Below are positions 7,325-15,308 of a stretch of DNA of 53,712 bases, piece after piece. Position numbers and translations under genes: made by a program. How positions within the stretch are numbered: position 1 is the stretch's first letter; each line of letters opens with the position of its first letter. A model generated the notes under the pieces. It was not told the origin of the DNA and made no database searches. It was given only the letters and a program-made list of their open reading frames with translations. The stretch comes from Rhodococcus sp. HNM0569 (GTDB lineage Bacteria; Actinomycetota; Actinomycetes; Mycobacteriales; Mycobacteriaceae), in assembly GCF_012726205.1 (NCBI RefSeq), contig NZ_JAASAE010000019.1:1-53712 (forward strand), in the 5' to 3' direction.

Positions 7325-8143
7325 ATGGCGGACACCGACCGGGGCGACGAGCCGCAGAACCTCCCGCTCGCGGGGCGAGACGCGGCCCATCTGCCGGGCC
7401 ACTGGCTCCTGGCGCGCCTCGGCAAGCGCGTGCTGCGCCCCGGCGGCAAGCAGCTCACCGAGAGGATGCTCACCGATGCGCGGCTGTCCGGCTCCGACGT
7501 CGTCGAACTCGCACCCGGCCTGGGGCGCACGGCCCGGTCGATCGTCGAACTCGGCCCACGGAGCTACGTGGGCGTCGAGTCCGACTCGGATGCAAGCGCC
7601 TTGACACGCAAGGTGATCGGCGACGCAGGCACCGTCGTCGACGGCGAGGCCGCCGCCACCGGTCTGGGCGACGCGAGCGCCGACGTCGTGATCGGCGAGG
7701 CGATGCTCACGATGCAGACGGACAAGCACAAGGCCGAGATCGCTGCCGAGGCGCTGCGCGTCCTCCGCCCCGGCGGCCGATATGCGATCCACGAACTCGC
7801 GATCGAACCCGACGACGTGCCCGACGAGATCAAGACCGAGATCCGCAAGGCCCTCGCGCGGTCGATCAAGGTCAACGCGCGCCCACTCACCGCAGCCGAA
7901 TGGCGGATGCTCTTCGAGGACAACGGCTTCGAGATCGAATCGGTGTCCTTCGCGCCGATGAAGCTCCTCGACCCCAAGCGCATCCTCGCGGACGAGGGTC
8001 CGCTCGGCACGCTGCGCTTCGTGCGCAATGTGCTGCGCGATTCCGACGCGCGCGCCCGCGTCCTGACCATGCGCAAGACGTTCACCAAGTATCGCGACCA
8101 CCTCGTCGCCATCGAGATCATCGCGACGAAGAAGGCGGCATGA
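7325..8143 (+). CDS. Class I SAM-dependent methyltransferase
   Basis: 272-aa cytoplasmic enzyme. The Rossmann methyltransferase core has motif I VVELAPGLGRTAR near residues 59-71, an acidic loop GVESDSD after the second strand, and the late motif LRVLRPGGRYAIHEL near 140-155. This pattern is typical of small-molecule methyltransferases; the acceptor cannot be predicted. GAGGG stands 7 bp before the ATG at 7325. The stop overlaps the cupin start by 4 bp, so the two proteins are made together. The iron-box-like site directly upstream suggests induction by iron shortage, which could mean a role in metallophore or cofactor chemistry; that is inference. Confidence 0.85.
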   Translation: MADTDRGDEPQNLPLAGRDAAHLPGHWLLARLGKRVLRPGGKQLTERMLTDARLSGSDVVELAPGLGRTARSIVELGPRSYVGVESDSDASALTRKVIGDAGTVVDGEAAATGLGDASADVVIGEAMLTMQTDKHKAEIAAEALRVLRPGGRYAIHELAIEPDDVPDEIKTEIRKALARSIKVNARPLTAAEWRMLFEDNGFEIESVSFAPMKLLDPKRILADEGPLGTLRFVRNVLRDSDARARVLTMRKTFTKYRDHLVAIEIIATKKAA

Positions 8144-8454
8144 GCGATCTGACGTTCGTCGACGGTCTCGACGTCCTGGATCCCACAGACGGCGACGGCC
8201 CGCACATCCAACGGCTCGCGGCCGGCTCCGGCGTCACGGTGGTGCGCCTCGGGTTCACCGCAGGTCAGGTGATGGACCGCCACCGCGCCCGGGTGCCGAT
8301 CATGGTGCAGGGCGTCGTCGGCCGCGTCGAGTTCTCCACCGCGTCGTCGACGCAGACTCTCGTGCCGGGCACCGCGGTGCTCGTCGACGCGGAGGTCGAA
8401 CACCGGCTGGAGGCTACCGCCGACTCGGTTCTCACACTGCTCGTGCTGCGCTGA
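8140..8454 (+). CDS. Small cupin-domain protein
   Basis: 104 aa, a single cupin beta-barrel: GFTAGQVMDRHRARVPIMVQGVVG followed by LVPGTAVLVDAEVEHRLEA matches the two cupin motifs. Possible metal ligands are the His residues of DRHR and VEHR, with fewer ligands than the full His3Glu set, so metal binding is uncertain. The start overlaps the methyltransferase stop (ATGA). Small cupins of this kind may be isomerases, lyases or ligand sensors. The coupling to an iron-box-linked methyltransferase suggests action on the same substrate. Confidence 0.8.
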   Translation: MSDLTFVDGLDVLDPTDGDGPHIQRLAAGSGVTVVRLGFTAGQVMDRHRARVPIMVQGVVGRVEFSTASSTQTLVPGTAVLVDAEVEHRLEATADSVLTLLVLR

Positions 8455-8467
8455 ATCCGGCTCGCCC

Positions 8468-9133
8468 TCACCAACTCTCCTTGCGCCGCAACGCGCGGGC
8501 CAGCTGAGGCTGGGTCAGGGCGGGCGACTCGAGCGGTGTGCGCTGCCCGTCGGCGCGGATGCCGTCGATCAACATCCCGAACACGCGGCGCCACACCTCC
8601 GGGGACACGTCGGTGCCGAAGTCGACCGCGGCCTGGATCGTGAACGACAGCACGCCCAAGTCGGTACTGGAGAAGTCCCGACGCACCGAGCCGTCGGCCT
8701 TCGCGTGTTCGACGAGACGCCCCGTCAACTCGTGCACCTCTTCGTCGAGAGCCTCGACGCGGCGGATCATCTCGTCCGGCAGGTGCAGGTGGCCGTGCGC
8801 CGACGACGTCCGGCCCGCCGCGAGGAGATCGCGCAGCGCGCGGTCGTCGGCCATCATCTGCGTCGTCACAGCGAGGAAGTGCACGATGCCGTCGAGCGGC
8901 CGCGCGAACTCCAGCGCCGTGCGTGCTTCGGCCACGACGTCCTCGAGCCGCGCGTCGAACAGTGTCGCGACCAGTTCCTCCTTGCTCGCGAACCGCCGGT
9001 ACACGGTGCCGACGCCCACCCCGGCCTCCGCGGCGACGTCGGCGAGTTTCGCGTCGAGCCCGCGTTCGGCGAACACCTTGCGGGCCGCCGCGAGGATGCG
9101 GTCGAGGTTGGCCTGGGCGTCGCTGCGCAGCAT
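8468..9133 (-). CDS. TetR-family transcriptional regulator
   Basis: 221 aa. The N-terminal helix-turn-helix reads ILAAARKVFAERGLDAKLAD, then GVGVGTVYRRFASKEELVATL (about residues 13-60), the standard TetR signature. The C-terminal ligand-binding half is helical and unassigned. The gene diverges from a DHA2 drug exporter, and two 17-bp palindromic repeats lie between them. The usual reading is a local repressor that releases the exporter gene when an exported compound binds. Confidence 0.9.
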   Translation of the reverse strand: MLRSDAQANLDRILAAARKVFAERGLDAKLADVAAEAGVGVGTVYRRFASKEELVATLFDARLEDVVAEARTALEFARPLDGIVHFLAVTTQMMADDRALRDLLAAGRTSSAHGHLHLPDEMIRRVEALDEEVHELTGRLVEHAKADGSVRRDFSSTDLGVLSFTIQAAVDFGTDVSPEVWRRVFGMLIDGIRADGQRTPLESPALTQPQLARALRRKESW

Positions 9134-9151
9134 GTCGCACAGTGTATCGAA

Positions 9152-9206
9152 CCGGAACCAGTCATTCCGCTTGTGCTATCGTCTTCCGGAACCATCGATT
9201 CCGCTT
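9152..9206. promoter_or_regulatory. Pair of TetR operators between regulator and exporter genes
   Basis: Two copies of a CGGAA-N7-TTCCG palindrome occur 34 bp apart: CGGAACCAGTCATTCCG at 9153-9169 and CGGAACCATCGATTCCG at 9187-9203. Identity extends to the flanking C on the left and CTT on the right. Their position between divergent TetR and transporter genes is what is expected for autoregulation and repression of the exporter. Confidence 0.75.
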
Positions 9207-9279
9207 CGCTGCCGCTGCACGTCCGCGCTGCGCCGACGCGGCACGCACATCCCGCCCGGAAAGAGGCACCCCTCCGCCG

Positions 9280-10761
9280 ATGACCACTCTCACGTCGACA
9301 GCCCCCACCGCCGATCCCGGCCACGCCCGCCGCTGGTGGATCCTCGCGATCCTCGGCATCGCGCAGCTCATGGTGGTGCTCGACGCCACCATCGTGAACA
9401 TCGCCCTTCCCGTCGCACAGCACGCGCTCGGGTTCGACGACGGCGGGCGCCAATGGGTCGTCACCGCGTACTCGCTCGCATTCGGCAGCCTTCTGCTGAT
9501 CGGTGGGCGCGTCGGCGACATGTTCGGCCGCAAGAACGCTTTCGTGATCGGCCTCGTCGGCTTCGCGCTCGCGTCCGCAGTCGGCGGCTGGGCGCCGTCG
9601 TTCGACGTGCTCGTCGCGGCCCGCGCCTTTCAGGGCATCTTCGCTGCGCTGCTCGCACCCGCCGCGATGTCCCTGCTCACCGTCACGTTCGCGCACACTC
9701 CCGACCGCAGCAAGGCATTCGGCATCTTCGGCGCGATCGCCGGTGCGGGCGCCGCGATCGGATTGCTGCTCGGCGGCGTGCTCACCGAATACCTGTCGTG
9801 GCGTTGGTGCCTGTACGTCAACGTGGTCTTCGCGGCGGTCTCGCTCGTCGGCGCGCTCGTCCTGCTGCCACGACATGTGAAGGAGGAGCACGGCCAGCGG
9901 GCCGACTGGCTCGGCGCGCTCGTCGTCACCGTCGGCCTGTTCTTCCTGGTGTTCGGCTTCTCGCACTCGGAATCGAACGGCTGGGCGGACACCGTCACCA
10001 TCGCGTCGCTCGTCGTCGGTGTCGTGCTGCTCGTGGTGTTCGTGTTCGTGCAGCGCGCGGTGGCTCAGCCGCTGTTGCCGCTGCGCATCGTGCTCGACCG
10101 GCTGCGTGGCACGTCCTATCTCGCGATGCTGATCTCGGCTGTCGGCCTGTTCGGCGCGTCGCTGTTCCTGCCGTTCTACATGCAGCAGACCCTCGGGTTC
10201 AGCCCGGTCGTCACGGGTGTCGCCTTCCTGCCCATGTCGATCGCGATCGCCGTCACGGCAGCGGTCACCGGTTCGATCCTCGTGACACGGCTGAGCCCGA
10301 AGATCGTCGTCACCGCCGGCATGCTGTTCGGTGCCGCAGGCATGGTGTACCTCACCAGGATCGGGGTCGACACCGGTTACGTCGCGAGCGTTCTCCCCGG
10401 CTTGCTGATGCTCGGCGTCGGCCTCGGCCTGGTCTTCGCGAACGGCTTCGGTTTCGCGACCATCGGTGTGCGCAACGAGGATTCGGGAGTCGCGTCCGCA
10501 ACGGTCAACACCGCACAGCAGATCGGCGGCTCGATCGGCATCGCACTGCTCAGCAGCATGTCCGCCGCCGCGGCGAGCACATTCGCGTCCGATCACGCAC
10601 CGTCACCCGACGTCGCCGCGGCCGCAGCGGTCGCCGGGTTCCAGACCGCCTTCTGGTGGGGCGCCGGGTTCTTCCTGGTCGGCGCGCTCGTCGCGGCCGT
10701 GGGTTACCGGAACCGCATCCCCCAGCAGAACGTCGACGACGCCCCGGTCATGGCTCACTGA
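9280..10761 (+). CDS. MFS multidrug exporter, DHA2 (14-helix) family
   Basis: 493-aa proton-coupled exporter with about 14 membrane helices. Motif C-like sequence and family landmarks are visible: LMVVLDATIVNIALP in helix 1 (motif D1), WVVTAYSLAFGSLLLIGGRVGD with the DMFGRK loop (motif A), and GAIAGAGAAIGLLLGGVLTEYLSWRW (motif C). These define EmrB/QacA-type drug exporters. The ATG at 9280 is preceded by AAGAGG at longer than usual spacing. The 3' end overlaps the convergent hydrolase gene by 14 bp. It is likely controlled by the adjacent TetR protein. Confidence 0.92.
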   Translation: MTTLTSTAPTADPGHARRWWILAILGIAQLMVVLDATIVNIALPVAQHALGFDDGGRQWVVTAYSLAFGSLLLIGGRVGDMFGRKNAFVIGLVGFALASAVGGWAPSFDVLVAARAFQGIFAALLAPAAMSLLTVTFAHTPDRSKAFGIFGAIAGAGAAIGLLLGGVLTEYLSWRWCLYVNVVFAAVSLVGALVLLPRHVKEEHGQRADWLGALVVTVGLFFLVFGFSHSESNGWADTVTIASLVVGVVLLVVFVFVQRAVAQPLLPLRIVLDRLRGTSYLAMLISAVGLFGASLFLPFYMQQTLGFSPVVTGVAFLPMSIAIAVTAAVTGSILVTRLSPKIVVTAGMLFGAAGMVYLTRIGVDTGYVASVLPGLLMLGVGLGLVFANGFGFATIGVRNEDSGVASATVNTAQQIGGSIGIALLSSMSAAAASTFASDHAPSPDVAAAAAVAGFQTAFWWGAGFFLVGALVAAVGYRNRIPQQNVDDAPVMAH

Positions 10762-11488
10762 TGCCGCGCCCGGCGAGCCGGTCGAAGAAGCCGACCACCT
10801 CGCCGGGTCGGATGTGGTCGTCCGACACGTGCCCGCCGCGCACACGCACGAGGTCGACCGGCAGGCCCGCGGTGCGCACCGCAGCGACCCAGGGTCCCGT
10901 CACGGTGTGCAGGGCCGCGATCCGGTCCTCCGCAGAGGCGAACACCAGGATGGGCGCCCGGCGGTATCGGCGGGCGTCGTGCCGGATCGGATCCCATGCG
11001 TGCGTGCGTTCCGCGACATCCGCGCCGTCAGGCGCCAGTTCGTAGGCGCTCGTGAGGCTTTCGCGCCCCGCCTCCCCACGGTCCCAGACGGCCGTGAGCG
11101 AGAGAGACGGCGCGATCATCACGACGCCTGCCACCGGGATCTCGCCGAGCCGCAGTGCATTCGCGGCGGCGCCTGCGCCCATCGACTCGCCGAGCAGGAA
11201 ACGTCGACCGGTGTACCCGTACGCGTCGAGCCACGCGTCGAGTGCGACGAGATCGTCCTGCGCCGTGCGATTCCCCCACGCGTCCCCGTGCATCGCGGGG
11301 CTCGCGAGGAGGTAGCCCGCGGCCAGGAGTGCGTCGCGCAGGGCCGCCCGGTCGGGTTCGTCGAGTGACGCCTCGCTACCGCTACGGCCGTGCAAGTAGA
11401 CGACGATGTCGCCGTGGGCCGTACTGTCGGGCAGTGTGATTCGTGCGCGATCGCCCGTGGGCAGCACGACAGTGTCGAACCGTCGCAT
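10748..11488 (-). CDS. Alpha/beta hydrolase
   Basis: 246-aa predicted serine hydrolase. The nucleophile elbow is GESMGAG with Ser102; HGRSGSE near residue 33 is the oxyanion-hole segment. The Asp in ASAEDRI and the His in GGHVSDD complete a likely triad. No signal peptide is seen, so it is cytoplasmic. It resembles dienelactone-hydrolase-like or acyl-peptidase-like proteins; the substrate is unknown. It is the last gene of a minus-strand run TetR-dcd-hydrolase, 12 bp after dcd. Confidence 0.82.
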   Translation of the reverse strand: MRRFDTVVLPTGDRARITLPDSTAHGDIVVYLHGRSGSEASLDEPDRAALRDALLAAGYLLASPAMHGDAWGNRTAQDDLVALDAWLDAYGYTGRRFLLGESMGAGAAANALRLGEIPVAGVVMIAPSLSLTAVWDRGEAGRESLTSAYELAPDGADVAERTHAWDPIRHDARRYRRAPILVFASAEDRIAALHTVTGPWVAAVRTAGLPVDLVRVRGGHVSDDHIRPGEVVGFFDRLAGRGISEP

Positions 11489-11500
11489 ACCCGGCGCCGC

Positions 11501-12070
11501 TCACTCGCGGATGAAGTTGAGGTACGCGCGCGACGGCGTCGGGCCGCGCTGCCCCTGGTACTTCGACCCGACGGTCGCGCTGCCGTAAGGGAATTCGGCC
11601 GCACTCGACAGGCTCAGGATGCACAGCTGGCCGATTTTCATGCCCGGCCACAGCGTGATCGGCAGGTTCGCGACGTTCGACAGTTCGAGCGTGATGTGCC
11701 CGCTGAAGCCGGGATCGATGAATCCTGCCGTCGAGTGCGTCAGCAGACCCAGCCGGCCCAGCGAGGACTTGCCTTCGAGGCGGCCCGCGAGGTCGTCGGG
11801 CAGGGTGCACACCTCGAGTGTCGAGCCGAGCACGAACTCGCCCGGGTGCAACACGAACGGTTCGCCCTCGACAGGCTCGACGAGCGTGGTCAGCTCGTCC
11901 TGCTGTTGCGCCGGGTCGATGTGCGTGTAACGGGTGTTGTTGAAGACCCGGAACATGCGGTCCAGCCGGACGTCCACGCTCGACGGCTGGACGAGCGCGG
12001 GATCGAACGGTTCGAGGCCCAGGCGTCCGGCGGAGATTGCCGCGCGGATGTCGCGATCGGAGAGAAGCAC
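11501..12070 (-). CDS. dcd: dCTP deaminase (probably bifunctional, dUMP-forming)
   Basis: 189-aa trimeric enzyme that deaminates dCTP; the actinobacterial form also hydrolyses the dUTP formed, giving dUMP for thymidylate synthesis. Family segments are complete: [49 protein letters not shown] and LELSNV with the catalytic Glu, ending in [13 protein letters not shown]. The GTG at 12070 lies 2 bp after the stop of the TetR gene, suggesting cotranscription. dcd is a core housekeeping gene, so it marks chromosomal rather than plasmid DNA. Confidence 0.97.
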   Translation of the reverse strand: MLLSDRDIRAAISAGRLGLEPFDPALVQPSSVDVRLDRMFRVFNNTRYTHIDPAQQQDELTTLVEPVEGEPFVLHPGEFVLGSTLEVCTLPDDLAGRLEGKSSLGRLGLLTHSTAGFIDPGFSGHITLELSNVANLPITLWPGMKIGQLCILSLSSAAEFPYGSATVGSKYQGQRGPTPSRAYLNFIRE

Positions 12071-12072
12071 GC

Positions 12073-12699
12073 CTAGAGGCTACCGGTGGCCGGTGCGAGC
12101 GACAGGAGCAGTTCGGTGCAGGTGTCGACGACGTCACTCTCGTCGAGCTCGACCGTGCCGGTCAGCCACGCCGTGAGCGCCTGTGCGAACCCACCGACGA
12201 CGAAGTGTGCGACGAGGTCGAGGCCGGGCTGCTCGACGTCGTAGAAGTCGGCGGCCTTGCGCGTGACCAGGCCGGCGAACATCCGGGTGCTCTCGATGCG
12301 GCGCTGCGCGAACACCTGCAGCGCGGGTGAGGCCGAGAACATGACGTGACCCAGGCGCGGGTCCGCGGCGACGTCGCGGACGATCGACTCGATGCCCGCG
12401 CGCACGGCGGCCTTCTCGTCGTCGACCGGTGCGACCGCGTCCCACGCATTTCCCGCGAGTACCTCGACGACGTGGTCGTAGACGGCGTTCTCTAGCGCAC
12501 TGCGGTCGGCGAACGACTCGTAGAAGTAGCGCGTGGTCAGACCCGATTTCTTGCACACGCCGCGCACCGAGACGGCCTCGCCGCCGCCGAGCATGTCGAG
12601 GCCGGCTTCGATCAGTTGCGCGCGACGCTCGGCGCGACGCTCGTCGCCGCCCTGACCGCCGTAGACGCGGCCGCGTGGCACGGGCTCGGTGTCGGTCAT
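12073..12699 (-). CDS. TetR-family transcriptional regulator
   Basis: 208 aa. The helix-turn-helix is [21 protein letters not shown] (about residues 44-64) with the TetR landmark [10 protein letters not shown]. It diverges from the MpaB-like oxygenase gene, and an ATCTGA-N12-TCAGAT inverted repeat lies between them. Downstream genes (dcd, hydrolase) are unlikely regulatory targets by function even though they are cotranscribed in position. It is probably a repressor of the oxygenase gene and of itself. Confidence 0.88.
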   Translation of the reverse strand: MTDTEPVPRGRVYGGQGGDERRAERRAQLIEAGLDMLGGGEAVSVRGVCKKSGLTTRYFYESFADRSALENAVYDHVVEVLAGNAWDAVAPVDDEKAAVRAGIESIVRDVAADPRLGHVMFSASPALQVFAQRRIESTRMFAGLVTRKAADFYDVEQPGLDLVAHFVVGGFAQALTAWLTGTVELDESDVVDTCTELLLSLAPATGSL

Positions 12700-12738
12700 G
12701 CAGACATCTTCGCACTCGGGTCTGGACTAGTCACGCCC

Positions 12739-12762
12739 ATCTGAGTACGGTCGTGTTCAGAT
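12739..12762. promoter_or_regulatory. Inverted repeat in the TetR/oxygenase intergenic region
   Basis: Arms ATCTGA (12739-12744) and TCAGAT (12757-12762) are separated by 12 bp, 27 bp before the oxygenase start and 39 bp before the regulator start. It is a candidate operator for the divergent TetR protein. Confidence 0.45.
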
Positions 12763-12789
12763 AAGGGCACAAGCACCGGAGAGGCCACC

Positions 12790-13626
12790 ATGTCCGCAAC
12801 AACGCCAGACCAGATCCAGCCCGACGAGCGATTCCTTCCCGTCATCGACGGGATCGGGCTCGCCGCGGGTGCAGCCAACGTGATCATGCAGCTGTCGTGG
12901 CCCGGCGTCGGGTACGGCGTGTACGAGAGCCGCGTCGAGAGCGGGCGGCTGTTCGATCATCCGATCAAGCGCACCCGCACCACCCTCACCTATCTCGCCG
13001 TCGCCGCGCGCGGCACCGACGAGGAGAAGAAGGCCTACCGGCGCGCGGTCGGCCGCTCGCACGCGCAGGTGCATTCCACCGAGGACAGCCCGGTCGAGTA
13101 CAACGCGTTCGATCCCGAACTGCAGCGGTGGGTGGCCGCGTGCCTCTACCGCGGTTTTGAGGACGTCTACACCTTCCTGCACGGGCCGTTGCCCGCCGGC
13201 GAACTCGCCCGTTCGTACCAGCTCGGCGCCACCTTCGGCACGACGCTGCAGATGAAGCGCGACATGTGGCCCGAGGACCGCGAGGCGTTCGAGGTGTACT
13301 GGAAGGAGTCGCTCGCGAAGGTGTCGATCGACGACACGATCCGCGAGCACCTCACGGCGATCGCCCGTGGCGAATTCCTCGGTCCCGCGCTGGCACGCGT
13401 CGTCGAACCGGTCAACATGTTCTTCACGAAAGGCTTTCTGCCGCAGGAATTCCTCGACGAAATGCATTTCGACTGGACGCCCGCGCAGCAGCGCCGCTTC
13501 GAACGGGTGATGAAGGCCATCGGCGCCGTCAGCCGGCGCCTGCCGGTGGTGGTGCGCGAACTCCCCTACCGCTACCTGCTGCGCGATCTGCGATGGCGCA
13601 TGCGCACCGGTCGTCCGCTGGTGTGA
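12790..13626 (+). CDS. Oxygenase MpaB family protein (DUF2236)
   Basis: 278-aa protein of the DUF2236/MpaB-like group, haem enzymes that include the latex-clearing protein and MpaB. The family pattern is complete: GIGLAAGAANVIMQLSWPGVGYGVYES, then HPIKRTRTTLTYLAVAA and a central RAVGRSHAQVH whose His is the likely haem-associated residue. Conserved YNAFDPELQRWVAACLY and MWPEDREAFEVYW follow. No signal peptide. The substrate is unknown; many paralogues occur in mycobacteria and rhodococci. It is probably under the divergent TetR regulator. Confidence 0.88.
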   Translation: MSATTPDQIQPDERFLPVIDGIGLAAGAANVIMQLSWPGVGYGVYESRVESGRLFDHPIKRTRTTLTYLAVAARGTDEEKKAYRRAVGRSHAQVHSTEDSPVEYNAFDPELQRWVAACLYRGFEDVYTFLHGPLPAGELARSYQLGATFGTTLQMKRDMWPEDREAFEVYWKESLAKVSIDDTIREHLTAIARGEFLGPALARVVEPVNMFFTKGFLPQEFLDEMHFDWTPAQQRRFERVMKAIGAVSRRLPVVVRELPYRYLLRDLRWRMRTGRPLV

Positions 13627-13698
13627 GCGGTTGCGGCATCTGCTAGTGTTCTCGCCGCAGGGTATCGAGTATGCCTACGGGCGCTCGATATCATGCGC

Positions 13699-13769
13699 GC
13701 CGATGTAGTTCAATGGTAGAACATCAGCTTCCCAAGCTGAATACGCGGGTTCGATTCCCGTCATCGGCT
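13699..13769 (+). tRNA. tRNA-Gly (anticodon CCC)
   Basis: A complete 71-nt cloverleaf. The acceptor stem is GCCGATG (13699-13705) paired with CATCGGC (13762-13768), with discriminator T. The D arm is GTTCAATGGTAGAAC. The anticodon stem TCAGC/GCTGA closes the loop TTCCCAA, giving anticodon CCC. The T arm is CGGG-TTCGATT-CCCG. CCA is not encoded. It reads GGG glycine codons. Confidence 0.97.
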
Positions 13770-13778
13770 CAGCCACGC

Positions 13779-13835
13779 CGAACGGGCGGTTTCCCGGCCA
13801 TCGCGCGAGAGCGCAGCCGCGAAACCGCCCGTTCG
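13779..13835. terminator. Likely bidirectional terminator after tRNA-Gly
   Basis: A perfect 15-bp inverted repeat, CGAACGGGCGGTTTC at 13779-13793 and its complement at 13821-13835, encloses 27 bp. It starts 9 bp after the tRNA and ends 8 bp before the stop of the convergent SRPBCC gene, so it can end transcription from both sides. No long T-run follows, as is common in this group. Confidence 0.75.
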
Positions 13836-13843
13836 TTTGCGGA

Positions 13844-14329
13844 TCAGGACGCGAGGAATGCGTCGATCTGGTTGATCGCCGACGACGCACCTTCCACGAC
13901 ACCCATGTCGAGCACCTGCTGCAGTCCCTCGGCAGAGTCGTACGTGCTGACGTAGGTGGCGCGGGTGCCGCCGTCGTGCTCGGTGAACGTGTAGAGGTTC
14001 TTCGACACCGGCAGTTCACGATTCGGCGTGAAGTCGTCGTGCGCGAAACCGTCGAGGAACGAGAAGCTCTCGGGCTCGTCGACCGCGGTCACCTCCCAGT
14101 ACCCGGCGAACTTCTCGCCCTCCGGGCTGGTCATGTAGTACGTGACCATGCCGCCGGGCGTCAGATTGTGTTCGACGAAGGTGGCGGGATAGGTGGGCGG
14201 ACCCCACACCTTCTCGAGCTGACGCGGGTCTGCGTAGATCTGCCACACACGCTGCACCGGCGCCGCGAAATCGGCGGTGATGGTGAGGGTTCGGTTGTCG
14301 AGATCGTGCTGAACGTCGCTGACAGGCAT
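13844..14329 (-). CDS. SRPBCC/AHSA1-like protein
   Basis: 161-aa START/Bet v1-like fold protein of the AHSA1 group: TITADFAAPVQRVWQIYADP at the N-terminus, the VWGPPTYPATF segment, then EVTAVDEPESFSFLDGF. It ends with an AEGLQQVLDMGVVEGASSAI helix. Such proteins bind hydrophobic ligands. The partner gene upstream (ArsR regulator, 3 bp apart) forms the ArsR-SRPBCC pair that is frequent in actinobacteria. Confidence 0.9.
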   Translation of the reverse strand: MPVSDVQHDLDNRTLTITADFAAPVQRVWQIYADPRQLEKVWGPPTYPATFVEHNLTPGGMVTYYMTSPEGEKFAGYWEVTAVDEPESFSFLDGFAHDDFTPNRELPVSKNLYTFTEHDGGTRATYVSTYDSAEGLQQVLDMGVVEGASSAINQIDAFLAS

Positions 14330-14332
14330 TGC

Positions 14333-14671
14333 TCAGTCCTCCATGGTCGGGCTGGTGATGAGTTCGTCGATACGAGCGATGCGGCCACGCCACACCTGTT
14401 CCAACTCGGTGAGCATGGACGCCACCGAGCGCACTGCAGCAACATCGCCACGAGCGAGTTGCTCCCGACCACTGCGCCTCTTGGTCAGCAGGCCGGCCTT
14501 CTCGAGCACGGAGACGTGTTTCTGCACCGCGGCGAAGCTCATGTCGTACCTCTCCGCGAGTGTGGAAACCGAATGCTCACCAGCCAGGACGCGGCGCATG
14601 ATGTCGCGCCGGGTGCGGTCGGCGAGCGCGTGGAACAGGGCATCCGCCCGGTCCTCGTCGTCTCCGCTCAC
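14333..14671 (-). CDS. ArsR-family transcriptional regulator
   Basis: 112-aa winged-helix repressor. ADALFHALADRTRRDIMRRV starts the fold, followed by the recognition helix MSFAAVQKHVSVLEKAGLLTKRRSGRE. No metal-binding CxC motif is present, so it belongs to the non-metal ArsR group paired with SRPBCC proteins. I choose the GTG at 14671 (VSGDDEDRADALF). The TTG at 14686 lies inside the operator palindrome and would leave no room for a promoter. A -10-like TATGTT just upstream suggests a leaderless transcript. Confidence 0.87.
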   Translation of the reverse strand: MSGDDEDRADALFHALADRTRRDIMRRVLAGEHSVSTLAERYDMSFAAVQKHVSVLEKAGLLTKRRSGREQLARGDVAAVRSVASMLTELEQVWRGRIARIDELITSPTMED

Positions 14672-14678
14672 CTCTCCA

Positions 14679-14702
14679 ACATACAACCAATCGGTTGTAT
14701 GT
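14679..14702. promoter_or_regulatory. Perfect palindrome, likely ArsR operator
   Basis: Perfect 10-bp arms ACATACAACC (14679-14688) and GGTTGTATGT (14693-14702) enclose four bases. It overlaps the predicted promoter of the ArsR-SRPBCC operon, so binding would block its own transcription. Confidence 0.8.
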
Positions 14703-14736
14703 TGTCAAGACTTTCGCGCAATCGGAACCGGGCGGA

Positions 14737-15240
14737 TCAGAAGTCGAACACCGACCAGCAGAGGGCGTTCCGTTGCCGCTGGTCGTCGAGGACCAGCGCA
14801 CGGACCTCCGCAGGAAGTCGGTCGCGCTGCCAGCGACATTCACAACGACCCGCCGCGTCGCCCTCCGCAGCGCGCACCGCCTTGATCGCGTACGCGGCAG
14901 CACCGAGATCGTGCGCAGCGACATGCGCGACGACCCCGGCCTGGCCCGCGGCGTATGCGGCGAACCGCGGCGCACCACGCAGATCCCGCGCAGCGCCCAT
15001 CGCGTGCCCGCCCGCTGCGCGTGCGTCCATCATCTTCATCTCACCGCGCACCCACGTGCGCGCGGCCTCGATCGCGGCCCGCGGACGGGTGTCGTCGGGG
15101 CACGCCGACTCGAAGAGGGGCAGGACGTGCTCGGCGCACCTTGCCGCCCACAGCGCGAGAAGGTGATGGTGGTCGTCGGTGAGCGTGCCTCCGCGGCGGA
15201 TCGTCGTGAGCCGAGGGTCGCGCACCGGGGGAAGAATCAC
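14737..15240 (-). CDS. Imm5-like putative immunity protein
   Basis: 167 aa, mostly helical, Ala-rich. The sequence follows a family often annotated as putative immunity protein. The landmarks are LWAARCAEHVLPLFE, then CPDDTRPRAAIEAARTWVRGE and YAAGQAGVVAHVAAHDLGAAAYAIKA, with a C-terminal ECRWQRDRLPAEVR. No toxin gene is adjacent, so an immunity role is unproven. Many members are solitary chromosomal genes. The start is GTG at 15240. Confidence 0.75.
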   Translation of the reverse strand: MILPPVRDPRLTTIRRGGTLTDDHHHLLALWAARCAEHVLPLFESACPDDTRPRAAIEAARTWVRGEMKMMDARAAGGHAMGAARDLRGAPRFAAYAAGQAGVVAHVAAHDLGAAAYAIKAVRAAEGDAAGRCECRWQRDRLPAEVRALVLDDQRQRNALCWSVFDF

Positions 15241-15308
15241 AGCGGCTCCCTTCGCGCGATCGATGCACGACCATCGAATCGCAGGACCGCGCGGGGAGCA
15301 AAGCTCGG

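Noticed and set aside
8538-11045. An 835-codon plus-strand frame across the TetR and MFS genes
   Set aside because: It overlaps conserved genes in other frames and shows no family signature, only Ser/Arg-rich shadow sequence.
13699-13769. tRNA-Gly as an integration site of a mobile element
   Set aside because: No integrase, no duplicate of the tRNA 3' end and no phage-like gene were seen nearby.
14737-15240. Imm5-like protein as part of a toxin-immunity system
   Set aside because: No toxin, secretion or polymorphic-toxin gene is adjacent, so only the family resemblance is reported.
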